From Patiria pectinifera (taxonomy: Eukaryota > Echinodermata > Asteroidea > Valvatida > Asterinidae): a stretch of 64,000 nucleotides of DNA. The translations under genes and the position numbers were made by a program. The notes beneath the pieces were generated by a model. It was given only the letters and a program-made list of their open reading frames with translations. It was not told the origin of the DNA and searched no databases. Shown here in pieces: positions 47,577 to 58,877 of this stretch; within the stretch, counting starts at the first letter, position 1; each line of letters starts with the position of its first letter. The stretch lies in NCBI GenBank assembly GCA_029964075.1, contig CM057149.1:4784465-4848464 (forward strand), given 5' to 3'.

Positions 47577-47854
47577 GTTCATTGTTCATTGTTCATTTAT
47601 TTTCCACAGTGCCACACATTTTTAATGATCGTAATTAATACAAAAAAGATACTATATAAACAGATAGTGAGACTGTAGAGGAACCCACTAAGAAGCTAAG
47701 CTTGTTATCGTAGGCCCCTTGTATACAAATTTAAAGTTGCTTTTAATACATAAGACACAGGACAGACAATAGACAAGGACAATACACAAACTTTATATGC
47801 CAGTAAACAAGCAGGATAAGATTTGTTGCACAAGCAATTCTCGAAGTTAATGGG

Positions 47855-50812
47855 TTACACGGGATCATAATAATTATACAACAGGGTCGATTTATATTTC
47901 CGTTTGAAAGTAGACAAATTTTTGGATGTTTTCAGGTTCTCGGTAAAGGAGTTCCACAGCCTGGGTCCCTCATATCTAATAGTTTTTTGGGCTAAAGTTG
48001 TGCGAGTCAATGGGAGATGAAAGTTAGAGACTTGACGAGTATAATGGGAATGAACATCAAAATTCCGGGTAAAAATTGAAGTAATGGAAGATGGTGAGGT
48101 GTCAGAATCAGATTGATACATTAGAGACCCAAGCTGGTGGAAATAAATATCTTTAACTTTCAAAATTTTGTGTTTGAAAAATAGGGGATCAGTATGGGCA
48201 TTAAAATCAGTAAAATTAATTATTCGAAGAGCCCGTTTTTGTAAAAGGAAAAGCCTATTGAGATTACCGAGGGAACATGCTCCCCAGGCTAGAATACCAT
48301 TACTGAGGTACGACAATATTAATGTATTATACAGGGAAACTAAAATTGTGGGAGGGATAAAATATTTGATCTTGTTGATGACACCTATGTTTCTCGCAAT
48401 AATTTTACATAAATAATCTATATGATTAGTCCATGTTAATTTAGAATCAATATATAATCCAAGAAATTTAAGACAATCTGCTTTTTCCATGGCCATGTCA
48501 TTGATTAATATGTTGGAAGGGAGATTACTGGCAGTTTTACTAAATAACATATAGTTGGTTTTCTTAATGTTAAGTGACAGTTTATTAACTGCAAACCAAT
48601 TACAGATAGATTTTAACTCATGATTAACTGTGTTAGTGAGAGTAGTCAAATTGCTATTCGAGATAAATAAGTTGGAGTCATCAGCAAATAAAATAAATGA
48701 AAATACATCAGATGATTTAACAAAGTCATTAATATAGATCAGAAAAAGCAATGGGCCCAAAATTGACCCCTGTGGAACACCACATTTTAGGGCCTTACAA
48801 GTTGAATTTGAACCGCCTATAGATACATACTGTTGTCTGTCTGAAAGGTAACTTCTGAACCACTCTAGGGCTACTCCTCGAACACCATAATAAGAAAGCT
48901 TATATAGCAAAATGTCATGATCAATGGTATCAAAAGCTTTTGAAAGATCGAGGAATATCCCCAGAGTGTGTTCAGAGTTATCCATAGCAGTTGTTACTTT
49001 ATCAACAAAATCAAGTATTGCATGTGTAGTTGAATGATTACTTCTAAATCCGTATTGACAGTCGGTTAAAATATTACATTTATTAAGAAATTGAATAATA
49101 CGAACATAAACACATTTTTCAAAAATCTTTGAAAAACAGGTCAAAATAGAAATGGGTCTATAATTGATAACTGAATGAAGATCACCATTTTTAAAAATAG
49201 GAACAACCTTGGCAGTTTTAAGTGAGTTAGGAACAATGCCAGTTTTAAAGGAAGCGTTGATAATGTGAGTAATAGGTCTACTGATGACAGTTATAGTGTT
49301 TTTAATAATAGAAGAGTTAATCAGGTCGTGACCGGAGCTTGTTTTGTTCTGTAAGTTGTTGACGATATCAATCACTTCCTGTTCAACTACTGGTTGTAAA
49401 AACAAAGACCTTGGGTTCGGATCATTAAAAAAATCAACAAATGAACCATGTGAACTAGGAATATTTTTAGCGAGATTAGGGCCTAAATTAACAAAATAAT
49501 CATTAAAGCAATTTGCAATATGGGTAAAATCATTGATTAACTTGCCTTCATGCATGATACTACTAATATGTTGAGAGGATAACTTATTATTAAGGACTGA
49601 ATTTATGACCTTCCACGTGTTATGAATGTTGTTCTTTTCCTTCTCAAACTGACAAACATAATATTGCTTTTTAGAATTTCGTAAGAGACTAGTCAAAATA
49701 TTTTTATATGTAATATATTTGAGTTTCCGCATGTTTGTCGGATTAGCAATGTAATGACGATATAACTTATTTTTCTTGTTAATTGATTTAAGAAGAAGTT
49801 TAGTAATCCACGGGGCAGTTTGGTTAGAATTAGACTTTGATGTGGGCTTATGTAAATTAGGTGGAATATTTTTATCAACTTTATCATTGAAATTGTCAAT
49901 AAATAAATTAAATGCATAATCGGGATTATCACAGGTAGTAATGTTAGACCAGTCGGTTGCATGCAGATCTTCTTTAAGCCTCTGGATATTAAAATGAGTG
50001 AATTTACGGGAACCAACATAGTTAAAATGATTAGAGGAGGCACTAGATTTATGGGAGGACATTATCATAAAAATTGGTAAATGATCGGAAATATCAGACA
50101 AAATTATGCCTGAGTTGGGAGATGGTAACACATTCGTCAAAAAATTATCAATTAGCGTAGCAGAAGAATCAGTTATTCTAGTGGGCTTATCAATTAATGG
50201 TAAAAAAGAATAAGAAGTAATGAGATCAGTAAAAGCCTGTGTGCTGGGGGCTGTATGATTGAGTAAATTAATATTAAAATCCCCAGAAATAATACAATTT
50301 TTGTTGGAAGATGTCATTCTACAAAACAAATTTTGAAAAGGTGGTAAAAAATCAAGTACATTGACAATTGGAGGTTTATATAAGACGCCTGTGATAATAT
50401 CCTTAGTTTTGGTAAACGAAATTTCAACAAAAAGAGATTCTAAAACATCTTCAGAATGGGTAAGATCCTGTCTAATTTTAAAATCGAGGTCACAGGAAAT
50501 ATACAGAGCTACGCCTCCACCCATCTTTCCCTGTCTGTTATTAACAATGAGTTTATACCCTGGTAAAAAATAATAATTATGGGGATATGTTTTCAGCCAG
50601 GTTTCAGATAATGCGATGACCGAGAACTTATATTTCAATGTAAGCAACAAAAGTTTAAGTTGATCGAAATGTTTTTGAAGACTTCTAATATTGATATGAA
50701 GTAGAGAAAATCCATCAATATTTTTATAGGTCCCCGAGAACTGTTCACTAGAGTAATATTGTGAATTATTAAATAAATGGAAAGGATTATTTGGGTCAAC
50801 ATAATCAGGCAT
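47855..50812 (-). CDS. LINE ORF2 endonuclease-reverse transcriptase, intact
   Basis: 985 residues without interruption. The APE-type endonuclease occupies about residues 1-260: [33 protein letters not shown] (near 174) and SDHLPIF (near 243). [29 protein letters not shown] ([14 protein letters not shown]), [14 protein letters not shown] (motif A, near 618), [29 protein letters not shown] (motif C, near 707), then the thumb and a C-terminal region ending [15 protein letters not shown]. All catalytic residues expected of the family are present. The ATG at 50812 is the first in frame. It would carry out target-primed reverse transcription. Confidence 0.92.
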   Translation of the reverse strand: MPDYVDPNNPFHLFNNSQYYSSEQFSGTYKNIDGFSLLHINIRSLQKHFDQLKLLLLTLKYKFSVIALSETWLKTYPHNYYFLPGYKLIVNNRQGKMGGGVALYISCDLDFKIRQDLTHSEDVLESLFVEISFTKTKDIITGVLYKPPIVNVLDFLPPFQNLFCRMTSSNKNCIISGDFNINLLNHTAPSTQAFTDLITSYSFLPLIDKPTRITDSSATLIDNFLTNVLPSPNSGIILSDISDHLPIFMIMSSHKSSASSNHFNYVGSRKFTHFNIQRLKEDLHATDWSNITTCDNPDYAFNLFIDNFNDKVDKNIPPNLHKPTSKSNSNQTAPWITKLLLKSINKKNKLYRHYIANPTNMRKLKYITYKNILTSLLRNSKKQYYVCQFEKEKNNIHNTWKVINSVLNNKLSSQHISSIMHEGKLINDFTHIANCFNDYFVNLGPNLAKNIPSSHGSFVDFFNDPNPRSLFLQPVVEQEVIDIVNNLQNKTSSGHDLINSSIIKNTITVISRPITHIINASFKTGIVPNSLKTAKVVPIFKNGDLHSVINYRPISILTCFSKIFEKCVYVRIIQFLNKCNILTDCQYGFRSNHSTTHAILDFVDKVTTAMDNSEHTLGIFLDLSKAFDTIDHDILLYKLSYYGVRGVALEWFRSYLSDRQQYVSIGGSNSTCKALKCGVPQGSILGPLLFLIYINDFVKSSDVFSFILFADDSNLFISNSNLTTLTNTVNHELKSICNWFAVNKLSLNIKKTNYMLFSKTASNLPSNILINDMAMEKADCLKFLGLYIDSKLTWTNHIDYLCKIIARNIGVINKIKYFIPPTILVSLYNTLILSYLSNGILAWGACSLGNLNRLFLLQKRALRIINFTDFNAHTDPLFFKHKILKVKDIYFHQLGSLMYQSDSDTSPSSITSIFTRNFDVHSHYTRQVSNFHLPLTRTTLAQKTIRYEGPRLWNSFTENLKTSKNLSTFKRKYKSTLLYNYYDPV

Positions 50813-51145
50813 ACTTTACTTTACAGGCACACACAAAAACAAGAAGACAAGGACAAGTAATTCAAATACTAAACAATTAGGTTAAGTGATTGAAATGAGC
50901 ACTGATAATCGAATTATCCTTTTTAAAAGATGTATGGATCGACATCCAAACAGTATATTTGTACTAGGCCGCCACTAACAAATAAATATACACGACAATG
51001 TACATCAAAAAGAAACTATGCGTATTTTTACTAGTCGCGACACTCGCAGCCCTTGGTCCAGGAAGGGCAACTCAACATAGGAACTAACTAGTCCAACCAT
51101 GGAGCTATAAAAAGATGGCCCAACCATGGGAATTTGTCAGATAGT

Positions 51146-51457
51146 TTATTTGAGTTTGTTGAGGTCGTCAGCACAACCGATTATGATGCGGGCACCACTC
51201 TTTTTCCGGACTTCGATGCGTCCATCTTGGGTCCAGACTTTCTCCACCGTGGGAAGACGTCTGGCGGTGTTTAGCCAACCTTGTCGCACCTGCGTCAAAC
51301 TCTAATGAACGAAAATGTTTTTTCCTTTAAATTTTGACCTCAGGCGGTAGAAGGAAGACCGCGTGCCGTAGTCCAAAAATTTCACGACGACAGGTCTGGA
51401 ACGAACATTTTCAGACTTATCCAGGCGCGAACCGATACGATGGGCGCGGTCAATACT
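51146..51457 (-). pseudogene. LINE ORF1 C-terminal remnant
   Basis: Minus-strand peptides IDRAHRIGSRLDKSENV and RPVVVKFLDYGTRS match the RRM end of L1-like ORF1 proteins, and LTQVRQGWLNTARRLPTVE then VWTQDGRIEVRKK match its C-terminal domain, ending in TAA at 51146-51148. The two parts are in different frames. 5'-truncated at about 51457, giving the LINE its 5' boundary. Confidence 0.75.
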
Positions 51458-52045
51458 GTTCAGGCCTCAACATCTGCTTGGGAAGCCTGCCGTCTTCCAT
51501 CCGAACAAGATGGGCTGTCCAGCATAGTTGTGCCTTGATGATGTTTGCCTCTACACTGAATCAAGCTGTTCTTTCGAGGACCTCGATGTATTACTGATCC
51601 GGTCTCGCCCGTATCTTCAGTACGAGGCATTCGTATAGCCATGCAGTAGAGAAGTCAAAACTATACGGCTTTATTATTCACCGCATTATTTGTTATTGTT
51701 CCAGTGAGAATCATTGAAGACACTTCCGTTTCCGTATAGACAGGAGAAGGGGGCAGCAGTGGCAGACTGATTGCGGTGAGTTATATTATGTCCACGCCGA
51801 TGGTTGCCTCTGCGCACACAATTAGCCGGTGAGGTATATGTAGCACATTTTTAATGGGAGTGTGATCAACAGATATCATACGTTGTATTTAGACGGAGTG
51901 CCAGCAATAGCTAGCTGTTGCAGTATACTTCCGTCTTGGCCAGGCAAATGGTGATACCAAATCGCCTTGCAGCCTCGGCAAACTGTTCAAGTGGTAATAT
52001 GTTGAAGGATCTGAGTATAATGCGCATTCGTCTGCATATAAAAGC
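51458..52045 (-). mobile_element. RTE-like LINE, 5' part (split, degenerate)
   Basis: From high to low coordinates: ELLYADECALYS (RT motif C, with the second Asp changed to Glu), FAEAARRFGITICLAKTEV, a degenerate stretch, then VLERTA and AQLCWTAHLVRMEDGRLPKQ. These are in several frames. The sequence stops at KQML and resumes at 47576 with ELNIGKR, so the CR1/L2-like LINE was inserted here. Confidence 0.75.
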
Positions 52046-52537
52046 TCCGGAAAATTACCACTTGGCTTTTAGCCAATAAATTATGTATAAATGTTCGCAA
52101 ATCAAATTGTATAATATTTTGTGCTAGCCAGTACAAGTACACTCAGTCTGTTCCTTTAATTTTAAATGATACTCATCTTGATCAGGTTAAGAGTACCAAA
52201 TTTTTGGGAATACATATTGATGAGAACTTAACTTGGAAGAATCATATAGACGTTATAACAGCTAAAATATCAAAAAATATTGGTATAATGAACAGTCTAA
52301 AATATTTTTTACCTAGTAGCATAGTACTAACCTTGTACAACTCATTTGTTTTACCGTATTTAAATTACTCAATTCTGACCTGGGGTAGTCCAACTCCTAA
52401 ATGCAACAAACTGCTTACTCTACAGTAACGTGCAGTTCGAGTAACTTTTAAAACTGGCTATTGTGAACACTCTGGGCCTCTATTTGCAAATTTAAAATTG
52501 TTAAAATTCATTGACCTGTATCATCTTAATGTAGGGA

Positions 52538-53342
52538 TCTGGGAATCTCCCTTTAAGAAGTTACGTACGCGCCATAAGCATGATGACGTCACTGACTCGT
52601 GGTTGCTAAGTGCGTTCGGCAACTACATAGTTACAACAAAAACGTTCTTGTAATTTCTCAAACTCTACTCTTACTATTTTATTGGGCATGTATAAGTTGG
52701 CAAAATACATTTATAGTTTTCTCATAATATTAGATCACTCCTGAAATATGATATTTTACCAAAGTAAATCTGGGTTTTTGTGCTTCGGACTTCTTCGGGC
52801 TTTTCCGGAAGTAAGTGGCCTACGTGCAGGATTGGCACGTCCTTTTCCTTTTTCTTCGGACCATGCCGTTGCATGATGTGAGCCAGATTCACATCAAAAA
52901 CCTTCTTTTGCGGAGCTAAAATCTGAAGGCCCATATCTGAACAGCCCACCAACTGAAGTGAAGTGCTGTATAGCTGCTTTCGGAGTCATTTAAGGACAGA
53001 TTTGAAGACGTCGGGGTGAGAATTTTAGGCATTTCTTTCGACACATTTTGTACCGAAATTGTAAACAAACTGAAGGTACATGTACGTGTATTGTACGTAT
53101 AGTGTGTACGCTGTGACATGCAAACTTTAATACACAGCGTCTGCTTTTCTATTTCATTGTACAGGGTTTTTATATTCCATTGAAATATTGTATCTCAACT
53201 GGATCATCAATAAATCAACCAATCAACTAATGACAGAAACCGATGATGATTGTCCACGCTTGGTGATTGCCTCCCATCCTCCTTAACTGGTGGACGAGTC
53301 TCCCCCTTCTGAATAAGACAGCAGGGCCGACCACTACATTAA
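52538..53342. mobile_element. ~805-bp insertion in the LINE
   Basis: Separates two LINE segments that are contiguous in relatives. Flanked by TTAATGTAGGG and TTAACTTAGGA, a probable target duplication with three mismatches. No terminal inverted repeats noticed. On its minus strand, 52722-52952 is open (VFDVNLAHIMQRHGPKKK, HVGHLLPEKPEEVRSTK) behind a CTTCAG acceptor-like site. This could be a captured exon or part of a transposon protein; the family was not recognised. Confidence 0.5.
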
Positions 53343-53528
53343 CTTAGGAACATTTATGTATAAATATATGAATCGTGCATTATCTGCTTGTTTTAACCCC
53401 TGTTTTACACTTACTTCAAACATTCATTCCTATAATACCCGCAGTACTACTAGGAAAATCTGTATGTTAATTATTGTAGAACGACATTGTCCAAAAACAG
53501 TGTTGTCCAACGTGGCACTCTGTATTAA

Positions 53529-53693
53529 GGGAATAACAGTGTGAGGAGCCGGTCTTCACTGCGTGATAATGACCGGGTGTGGGGGTGACCGCTGTTAATG
53601 GACCGAGACGAAGTCGAGGTCCATTAACAGCGGTCAACCCCACACCCGGTCATTATCACACAGTGAAGACCGGATCCTCACACTGTTATTCCC
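53529..53693. repeat. 165-bp near-perfect palindrome
   Basis: Begins GGGAATAACAGTGTGAGGA and ends with its reverse complement. Arms of about 75-80 bp match almost everywhere, including ATAATGACCGGGTGTGGGG and CGCTGTTAATGGACC. The centre has a small GACGAAGTC-type loop. Would form a very stable hairpin. Confidence 0.9.
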
Positions 53694-54366
53694 ATTAATA
53701 AATACTTTTATGACGAAATAAACAGTTAAAATGCTCCAATTTTGTGACTTTTTTTCCGGCGATATTTCCAGACTTTTTTGTGTTCATGTTCATGGGCCAT
53801 ATTTTAGCTTAACAGCTATAACGACGTAAACTCAACAGAAACTGCTGCCGTAGCGAAACAAATTACAACAATGTTTTCATATCTTTACCTGATGGAGGAA
53901 GCTGAAATCTCGTTTACACATTCCTTGTGTCCGGAATTACAAAGATGCTCGGTTTAGGAAAGGTAAATATGTCGGTGGGTGAAGTGTTTCAAAGAAAATA
54001 AATCGGATCTACGCTTTCGTCGTAAACATCCTCAGTATATACTGCACTGCTGTACGATGTCGTTTCAAAACTTCCTTACGCGCGCGCACGCACGCATCCT
54101 TAGCAACTGTAGAGCGTACGCGCGCGTCAGTCTCACGCGATGGGGGTTGAGCGCATGTGCAGTGCTCAATTGTTAAAAGCTACCGTAGGACTGTTACTAT
54201 ATTTTGACCAATCATTGGCTTGCATGGGGCTGAACGGGGCTTGATCAATGCTGGTTCAGGGGCCATGTATTCGCTTGATCTTTGAAGCCGGTCCATTATC
54301 ACCGTTAATGACCGGCCACGTGATCGAGTCTCGACCAATCAGAAACCATCAACTCTCCAAGGTATT
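53529..54366. mobile_element. ~840-bp insertion starting with a palindrome
   Basis: The LINE is interrupted between TATTAAGGGA and TATTAATGGA (likely ~10-bp target duplication). The left end is a 165-bp hairpin (53529-53693). CCATTAATAAATAC just after it is inverted at the right end as GTATTTATTAATGG. GACCGG/CCGGTC words recur near the right end (54280-54320). Looks like a non-autonomous DNA element; no protein coded. Confidence 0.6.
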
Positions 54367-54738
54367 TATTAATGGAATTTATAATAGTCTGGATAACACT
54401 TTTAAATCATCACCCACTCTCTCTATTGTTCCTAGAAAACTAAAAAATCAATTTTTAATTGCATACTAAAACAATGTAATAGGGATAACAACGGCCTTGA
54501 TTACTGTCTTACACCGGTGTTTGTGCTCTGTCTTTCCATGTATGTCTGTCACTTGTCTGTTTGTCCATAGGCTGGGGAACAAAAGCTTATGCTTCACCCC
54601 GGACCTAGATGCTGCCATTTAGTTAATGTTCACTATTGTAAATATATATATATATATGAACATGTATTACCAATTTGAATATATAACATTATGTATCGTC
54701 CTTTATGCAGCATCGAAATAAAGGTATGTATGTAATTT

Positions 54739-56989
54739 GGCAATTTTGAGACATCATCTTTCATTGAAAAAAGAAATTATTTTTGCCGACGCGCATGGCT
54801 ATATGGCGACGCCCGCGCATAGCAGAAACCGGAGACTTTTTTTCTTGGCCTTACGGGCTACAGTTTAAGTTATATCAGACATTGTTCACTGACCCGCAAA
54901 GTGTTATGTCTCGTAGGTGCTGGAACAAAAAAAAACGGGGAAAACGCTGTTCGATTTCAACTGATGTGCGGCAAGTTGCAGCTCGCCCGGTGAAACTTTC
55001 TGGGATAGAACCCATGGTGGAGGGGCAGATGGGAGATTTTGTGCGGATTGTTCACTTTTATGATAAATTTGGCACAGAGTATGTCATGAGAAAGATATTT
55101 GGCTATAGGGCCATAGCAGATTGTCCTTTGAAAAACTATTATCCCGTCAAGTCGGTAAACACAATCATCGCTAATAACACCGTGCAAATTTGAACTCAAG
55201 TTCGATGAAAACTACACACTCTTTAGACTTTTCGGACAATTCTATAACCCTTCTTGTTATATTTTTACTGGGCCTATAAATTATAGGATGCAAGGGGTAG
55301 ATATAACATCCCTGCCCCAACCCACCCCCTCCCATCCGTCCTTAAGCACCGTGGCCTCGCGCGTCTAGTCTATTGATTCTTCAATTTCTCTATAATCCTC
55401 CGTTTCTGTGTTAAGTCGAATGACGCGGGCTAAGGCCTATAAGAGCTGACGTTCATGCCTTTTAAAACCTTCCCCGTTTTACGGAACAGACTGAAAATAT
55501 TACTGGCGCCCAATGGCCGACTTCAGTGGTATAATAGCCATCTAAGTTAAAAGCTGATATTGAACGTGCGTGGCACGTGGAGATTTACTGGCTTCTTTTG
55601 CTGTTGTTTTGAAAACGGTACAGAAATGCGAAGGTTGAAATTGTGCTATAGCAATAGCTAGGTTGCTTATCCTGGCCTGCTTTGAGAATTTCCCTTCATC
55701 TCACATTCCATTGGACAATTATTCTTGCATCGAAAAAGAGCAAGGAAACTACTTTATAGCTGTATAATTACACAAAAATAAGGCTTCTTATTAATCGTTA
55801 CATCTTCCTTATTTACGTCTGTGAAAACGGCCTGAAATCCTTCAACTTACATGACATTAAACATAACAAACTCAAACGACAGATGAGATACAATGATAAA
55901 AAACTAATACCCTGTTTAGACGGACCAAATAAGATAAGTAATTGGAAAAGAAGCAAAACTTCCCTGTCTACAGTTTGTTATTTCATAGACCCCGATAGAC
56001 CTTTATCATACTTCCACGTGACCATTTCAGTCAGGTGCCCTGTATCCATTTTTTTTACAAAAAGGAACCTGACTATTCCTTTCAGCCTCGCTTTGGTTAC
56101 GTTGATATGAATGGGGAAAAAATAACAATGGCCGCAACATGATAATGGTCTATTGTTCTAGGAAGTTACAGCTGGTGGTTTCTTTGTGATCAGTCACTCC
56201 ACTGCCAAGGTCATTTCTGGTGTTTCACGCCGGGGACAAAGCCGCGAAAGCGGGACAAACATTTTTGTTTGACTTACTGTTTTTCTTGATGGACTTGAAA
56301 GATAATGTTATTTGTTCTCTTATTGAAACTAGGGACTATATAGCCGATTTGTTTACAATTTGAAAGGTTGAGAAACTTCGAGTGAGAAAGTGGTAGTGCG
56401 TTTGAATAACGTCGTATCCGTGCATGAGTTTGAAGCCATTATGATGTATACGGGAACTGGGGACATGACAGTAACATGATTGTCCTTGATCGAGAAATTA
56501 GAGGCACAATATGGGACACGTTCTTATTAATTCAGGGAATTTGAAAAGACAGAAGTCATTGACCTCTTGGCAGCGGCGGCGGAACGGGTTTGAAACTGGG
56601 GGGCATCACCAAAAAGGGGCACTTGCAAACCCGTGCTGAAATGTCGACACGGTGGTTTGTTTTCACTGGACACTTGGCCTCCGTAAAATCAATTTGTGGG
56701 GGGCTGGTACCATATTCCAACATAGGGGGCGCTCATTCAATACCAATGATTATATGCTAAATATGCATTATGTGCCCCTTTTCAGGCCGTATTGTATGGT
56801 TTTGGTCCACCAGGTTCATAAAGGACCGGAAAAGGACAAAAAATTGACAGGACAATTAAAACAAACTTATAGTACTACATCAAGCAGTCCGATATTTCAA
56901 CATTTCACCCATTAATCCCCTTTCCCCGCCCCCGCCCATTTCCCATATTGTGCCTCTAATTTCTCCGTGAAGGACAACCATATGCTACG
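54739..56989. other. No gene recognised
   Basis: A 136-codon + strand frame at 54783-55193 has no recognised family, splice context or repeat copies and is not called. 56570-56720 is a G-rich stretch (GGGGGGCATC, GGGGGCGC) similar to 46270 and 60595. Confidence 0.4.
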
Positions 56990-57165
56990 GGTGCATACCT
57001 ATGTTCCCCAATACCTATGTTCCCCAACCCACACCCTAAACCTAACCATCTAACCCTAACCCTATAACCCTAATAACCCTAAGGGGTTAATAACCCTAAG
57101 GGGAAACATAGGTATTTGGAATGAGGGGGAACATAGGTATTTGGAATAGGTATTGGGGAACATCG
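56990..57165. repeat. Telomere-like CCCTAA repeats inside an inverted repeat
   Basis: The centre (57030-57095) is made of degenerate CCCTAA/ACCCTAAC units. The outer parts are inverted copies of TACCTATGTTCCCC (left, two copies) and GGGGAACATAGGTA (right, two copies, plus one GGGGAACAT). No coding. Confidence 0.8.
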
Positions 57166-57796
57166 GGTAGACCCCCATGCTACTCGTGTGAACAGCCCGA
57201 GTACAACAGCAGGGCACCGAGTATTGGCATCGATAGCCTGAGTACTTTATTGCCTACTTTATTGGCAGCGCTGTGTTGGAATGGGCGGTCTGAACCATTC
57301 ATGAACGTACCCCCACATCACGCAATTTTATGGTGTAAACGAGGATTTTCTATTGTTTCTCTTCCTCATTCCTTCGTTTACACTCCAACTTCCTCGTTCC
57401 TTTGCGTTACACTCCAACCAAGTTGGTTTTGTAAACGTTTTCTAAACGAGGTCGTCCTCGATTTGACTCCTGTCCTCATTTACTTGATGATGCTCCACAT
57501 GTGTATCCTCCATTTACAACATAAACACGCACACACCAACAAATGTTTACGTTACATACCATACCAAGTGTGGACATTCCATTGCATTCGTGTAGTTAAG
57601 AAAAACCAGTGAAAAACAAGTCAGGTGTATTTACAAACACAAATGCCCCGCAACCGTGACTGTTTCCATGACATAACACCACTTTTTTAACATCCATGTA
57701 CCTTGGTCACATGAAACGTTCATTGACAGCATTAGTGTCTTCTGTAGGTTGTATATGAATCAATCCATAATCCCTATGATCTCAGAATAAATACAA

Positions 57797-58530
57797 GATT
57801 TCTATTGTTTCAGCCACAGTGACCCTGACTCTTGACCCTTCGACCCCGAATGCGATAGGTCTATTTGGATTACCAAGAACGATCCACAAACCAAAGTTCA
57901 CATGTAAAGTATTTCTCAAGTTATCGCGCTGACAAAATTTCTTTTGTTTTAGCCACTGTGACCTTGACCCTTGACCTTTTGGCCCCCAATGCAATAGCTA
58001 GGCTTCTTAGGATTGCCAAGGACAATCCACAAACCAAATTTGAAGTTCACATGTAAAGTATTTCTCAAGTTATCGCGCTGACAAAATTTCTTTTGTTTTA
58101 GCCACTGTGACCTTGACCCTTGACCTTTTGGCCCCCAATGCAATAGCTAGGCTTCTTAGGATTGCCAAGGACAATCCACAAACCAAATTTGAAGTTCACA
58201 TGTAAAGTATTTCTCAAGTTATCGCGCTGACAAAATTTCTTTTGTTTTAGCCACTGTGACCTTGACCCTTGACCTTTTGGCCCCCAATGCAAAAGACTTA
58301 TTAGGATTGCCAAGGACAATCCACAAACCAAATTTGAAGTTCATATGTAAAGTATTTCTCAAGTTATCGCGCTGACAAAACGTCTATTGTTTCAGCCACT
58401 GTGACCTTGACCCTTGACCTTTCGGCCCCAAATGCAATACGCTTCTTAGGATTACCAAGAACAATACACAAACAAATTTGAAGTTCATATGTAAAGTATT
58501 TCTCAAGTTATCGCGCTGACAAGATTTGTC
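57797..58530. repeat. Tandem array, ~149-bp unit, five copies
   Basis: Unit words: GCCACTGTGACCTTGACCCT, TGACCTTTTGGCCCCCAATG, TTCTTAGGATTGCCAAGGAC and TTCTCAAGTTATCGCGCTGA. Starts near 57797, 57941, 58090, 58239 and 58381; the fourth is shorter. The two central copies are nearly identical, implying recent homogenisation. Similar GTGACCTTGACC units are common in marine invertebrate genomes. Confidence 0.9.
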
Positions 58531-58605
58531 CGGACACACACACCCACCCACCCACCCACACACACAACCACCCACCCACCCACCCACCCACCCACCCACC
58601 CACGG
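58531..58605. repeat. CACC/CA microsatellite
   Basis: Runs of CACACACCCACCCACC follow directly after TTTGTCCGGA at the end of the 149-bp array. The array plus this tail seems to form one repeat family, ending near GGCTTCGCCGCGGGGGATAA. Confidence 0.85.
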
Positions 58606-58792
58606 AAGGACAAGGCGGAAACAGTATGACCCTTCGGCTTCGCCGCGGGGGATAAAAATTATTTTTCTCAAACTGTGAAAACTCTTTCGACCCAATTTTT
58701 TTCTATGGTTCCCTTTAATGTTTCTCTTCATTCTGCGACGGATAAACCTAACCCAAAAATGCCTCTAAACCTGTTTTCCAGAAATGGGGAAA

Positions 58793-58876
58793 CACTGTGT
58801 GGACTTGCCCAAGTCCACACAACGTCGCCTCTACCTGGTTTATGTGGACCTCTTTTGTTCGGAAGTCCACACAGTA
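58793..58876. repeat. Small hairpin, 84 bp
   Basis: ACTGTGTGGACTTGCC at the left and GGAAGTCCACACAGT at the right are inverted, with another AAGTCCACACAA/TGTGGACCT pair inside. A minimal MITE is possible. Confidence 0.55.
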
Positions 58877-58877
58877 A

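Larger units (their letters stand above)
47577..51457 (-). mobile_element. CR1/L2-like LINE with intact ORF2
   Basis: 3' tail of GAACAAT units (47577-47598), ~250-base 3' UTR, intact ORF2, spacer, and the C-terminal part of ORF1 cut off at the 5' end. Inserted into an RTE-like LINE. CTCATCAT on one side and CTCAACAT on the other look like a target duplication with one mismatch. It is the youngest-looking LINE in the window. Confidence 0.85.
52046..54738 (+). mobile_element. LINE 3' half broken by two insertions
   Basis: Segments 52046-52537, 53343-53528 and 54367-54738 join into one + strand LINE end: TWLLANK-like start, IHIDENLTWKNHIDVITAKI, NSFVLPYLNYSILTWGSP, then HSYNTRSTTR, then WNSLDNTFKS-like sequence and a ~260-base 3' UTR with AATAAAGG near its end. 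Same family as the LINE at 12640-17095 but in the other orientation. An in-frame TAA at 52426-52428 and other defects are present. Confidence 0.8.

Noticed and set aside
54783..55193. 136-codon + strand open frame
   Set aside because: No recognisable family, composition close to background, no splice or repeat support.
57121..57612. 163-codon + strand open frame
   Set aside because: Begins inside the telomere-like hairpin; the peptide has no family resemblance and no exon context.
57782..58331. Repeated minus-strand open frames (MHWGPKGQG...)
   Set aside because: Translations of the 149-bp tandem repeat.
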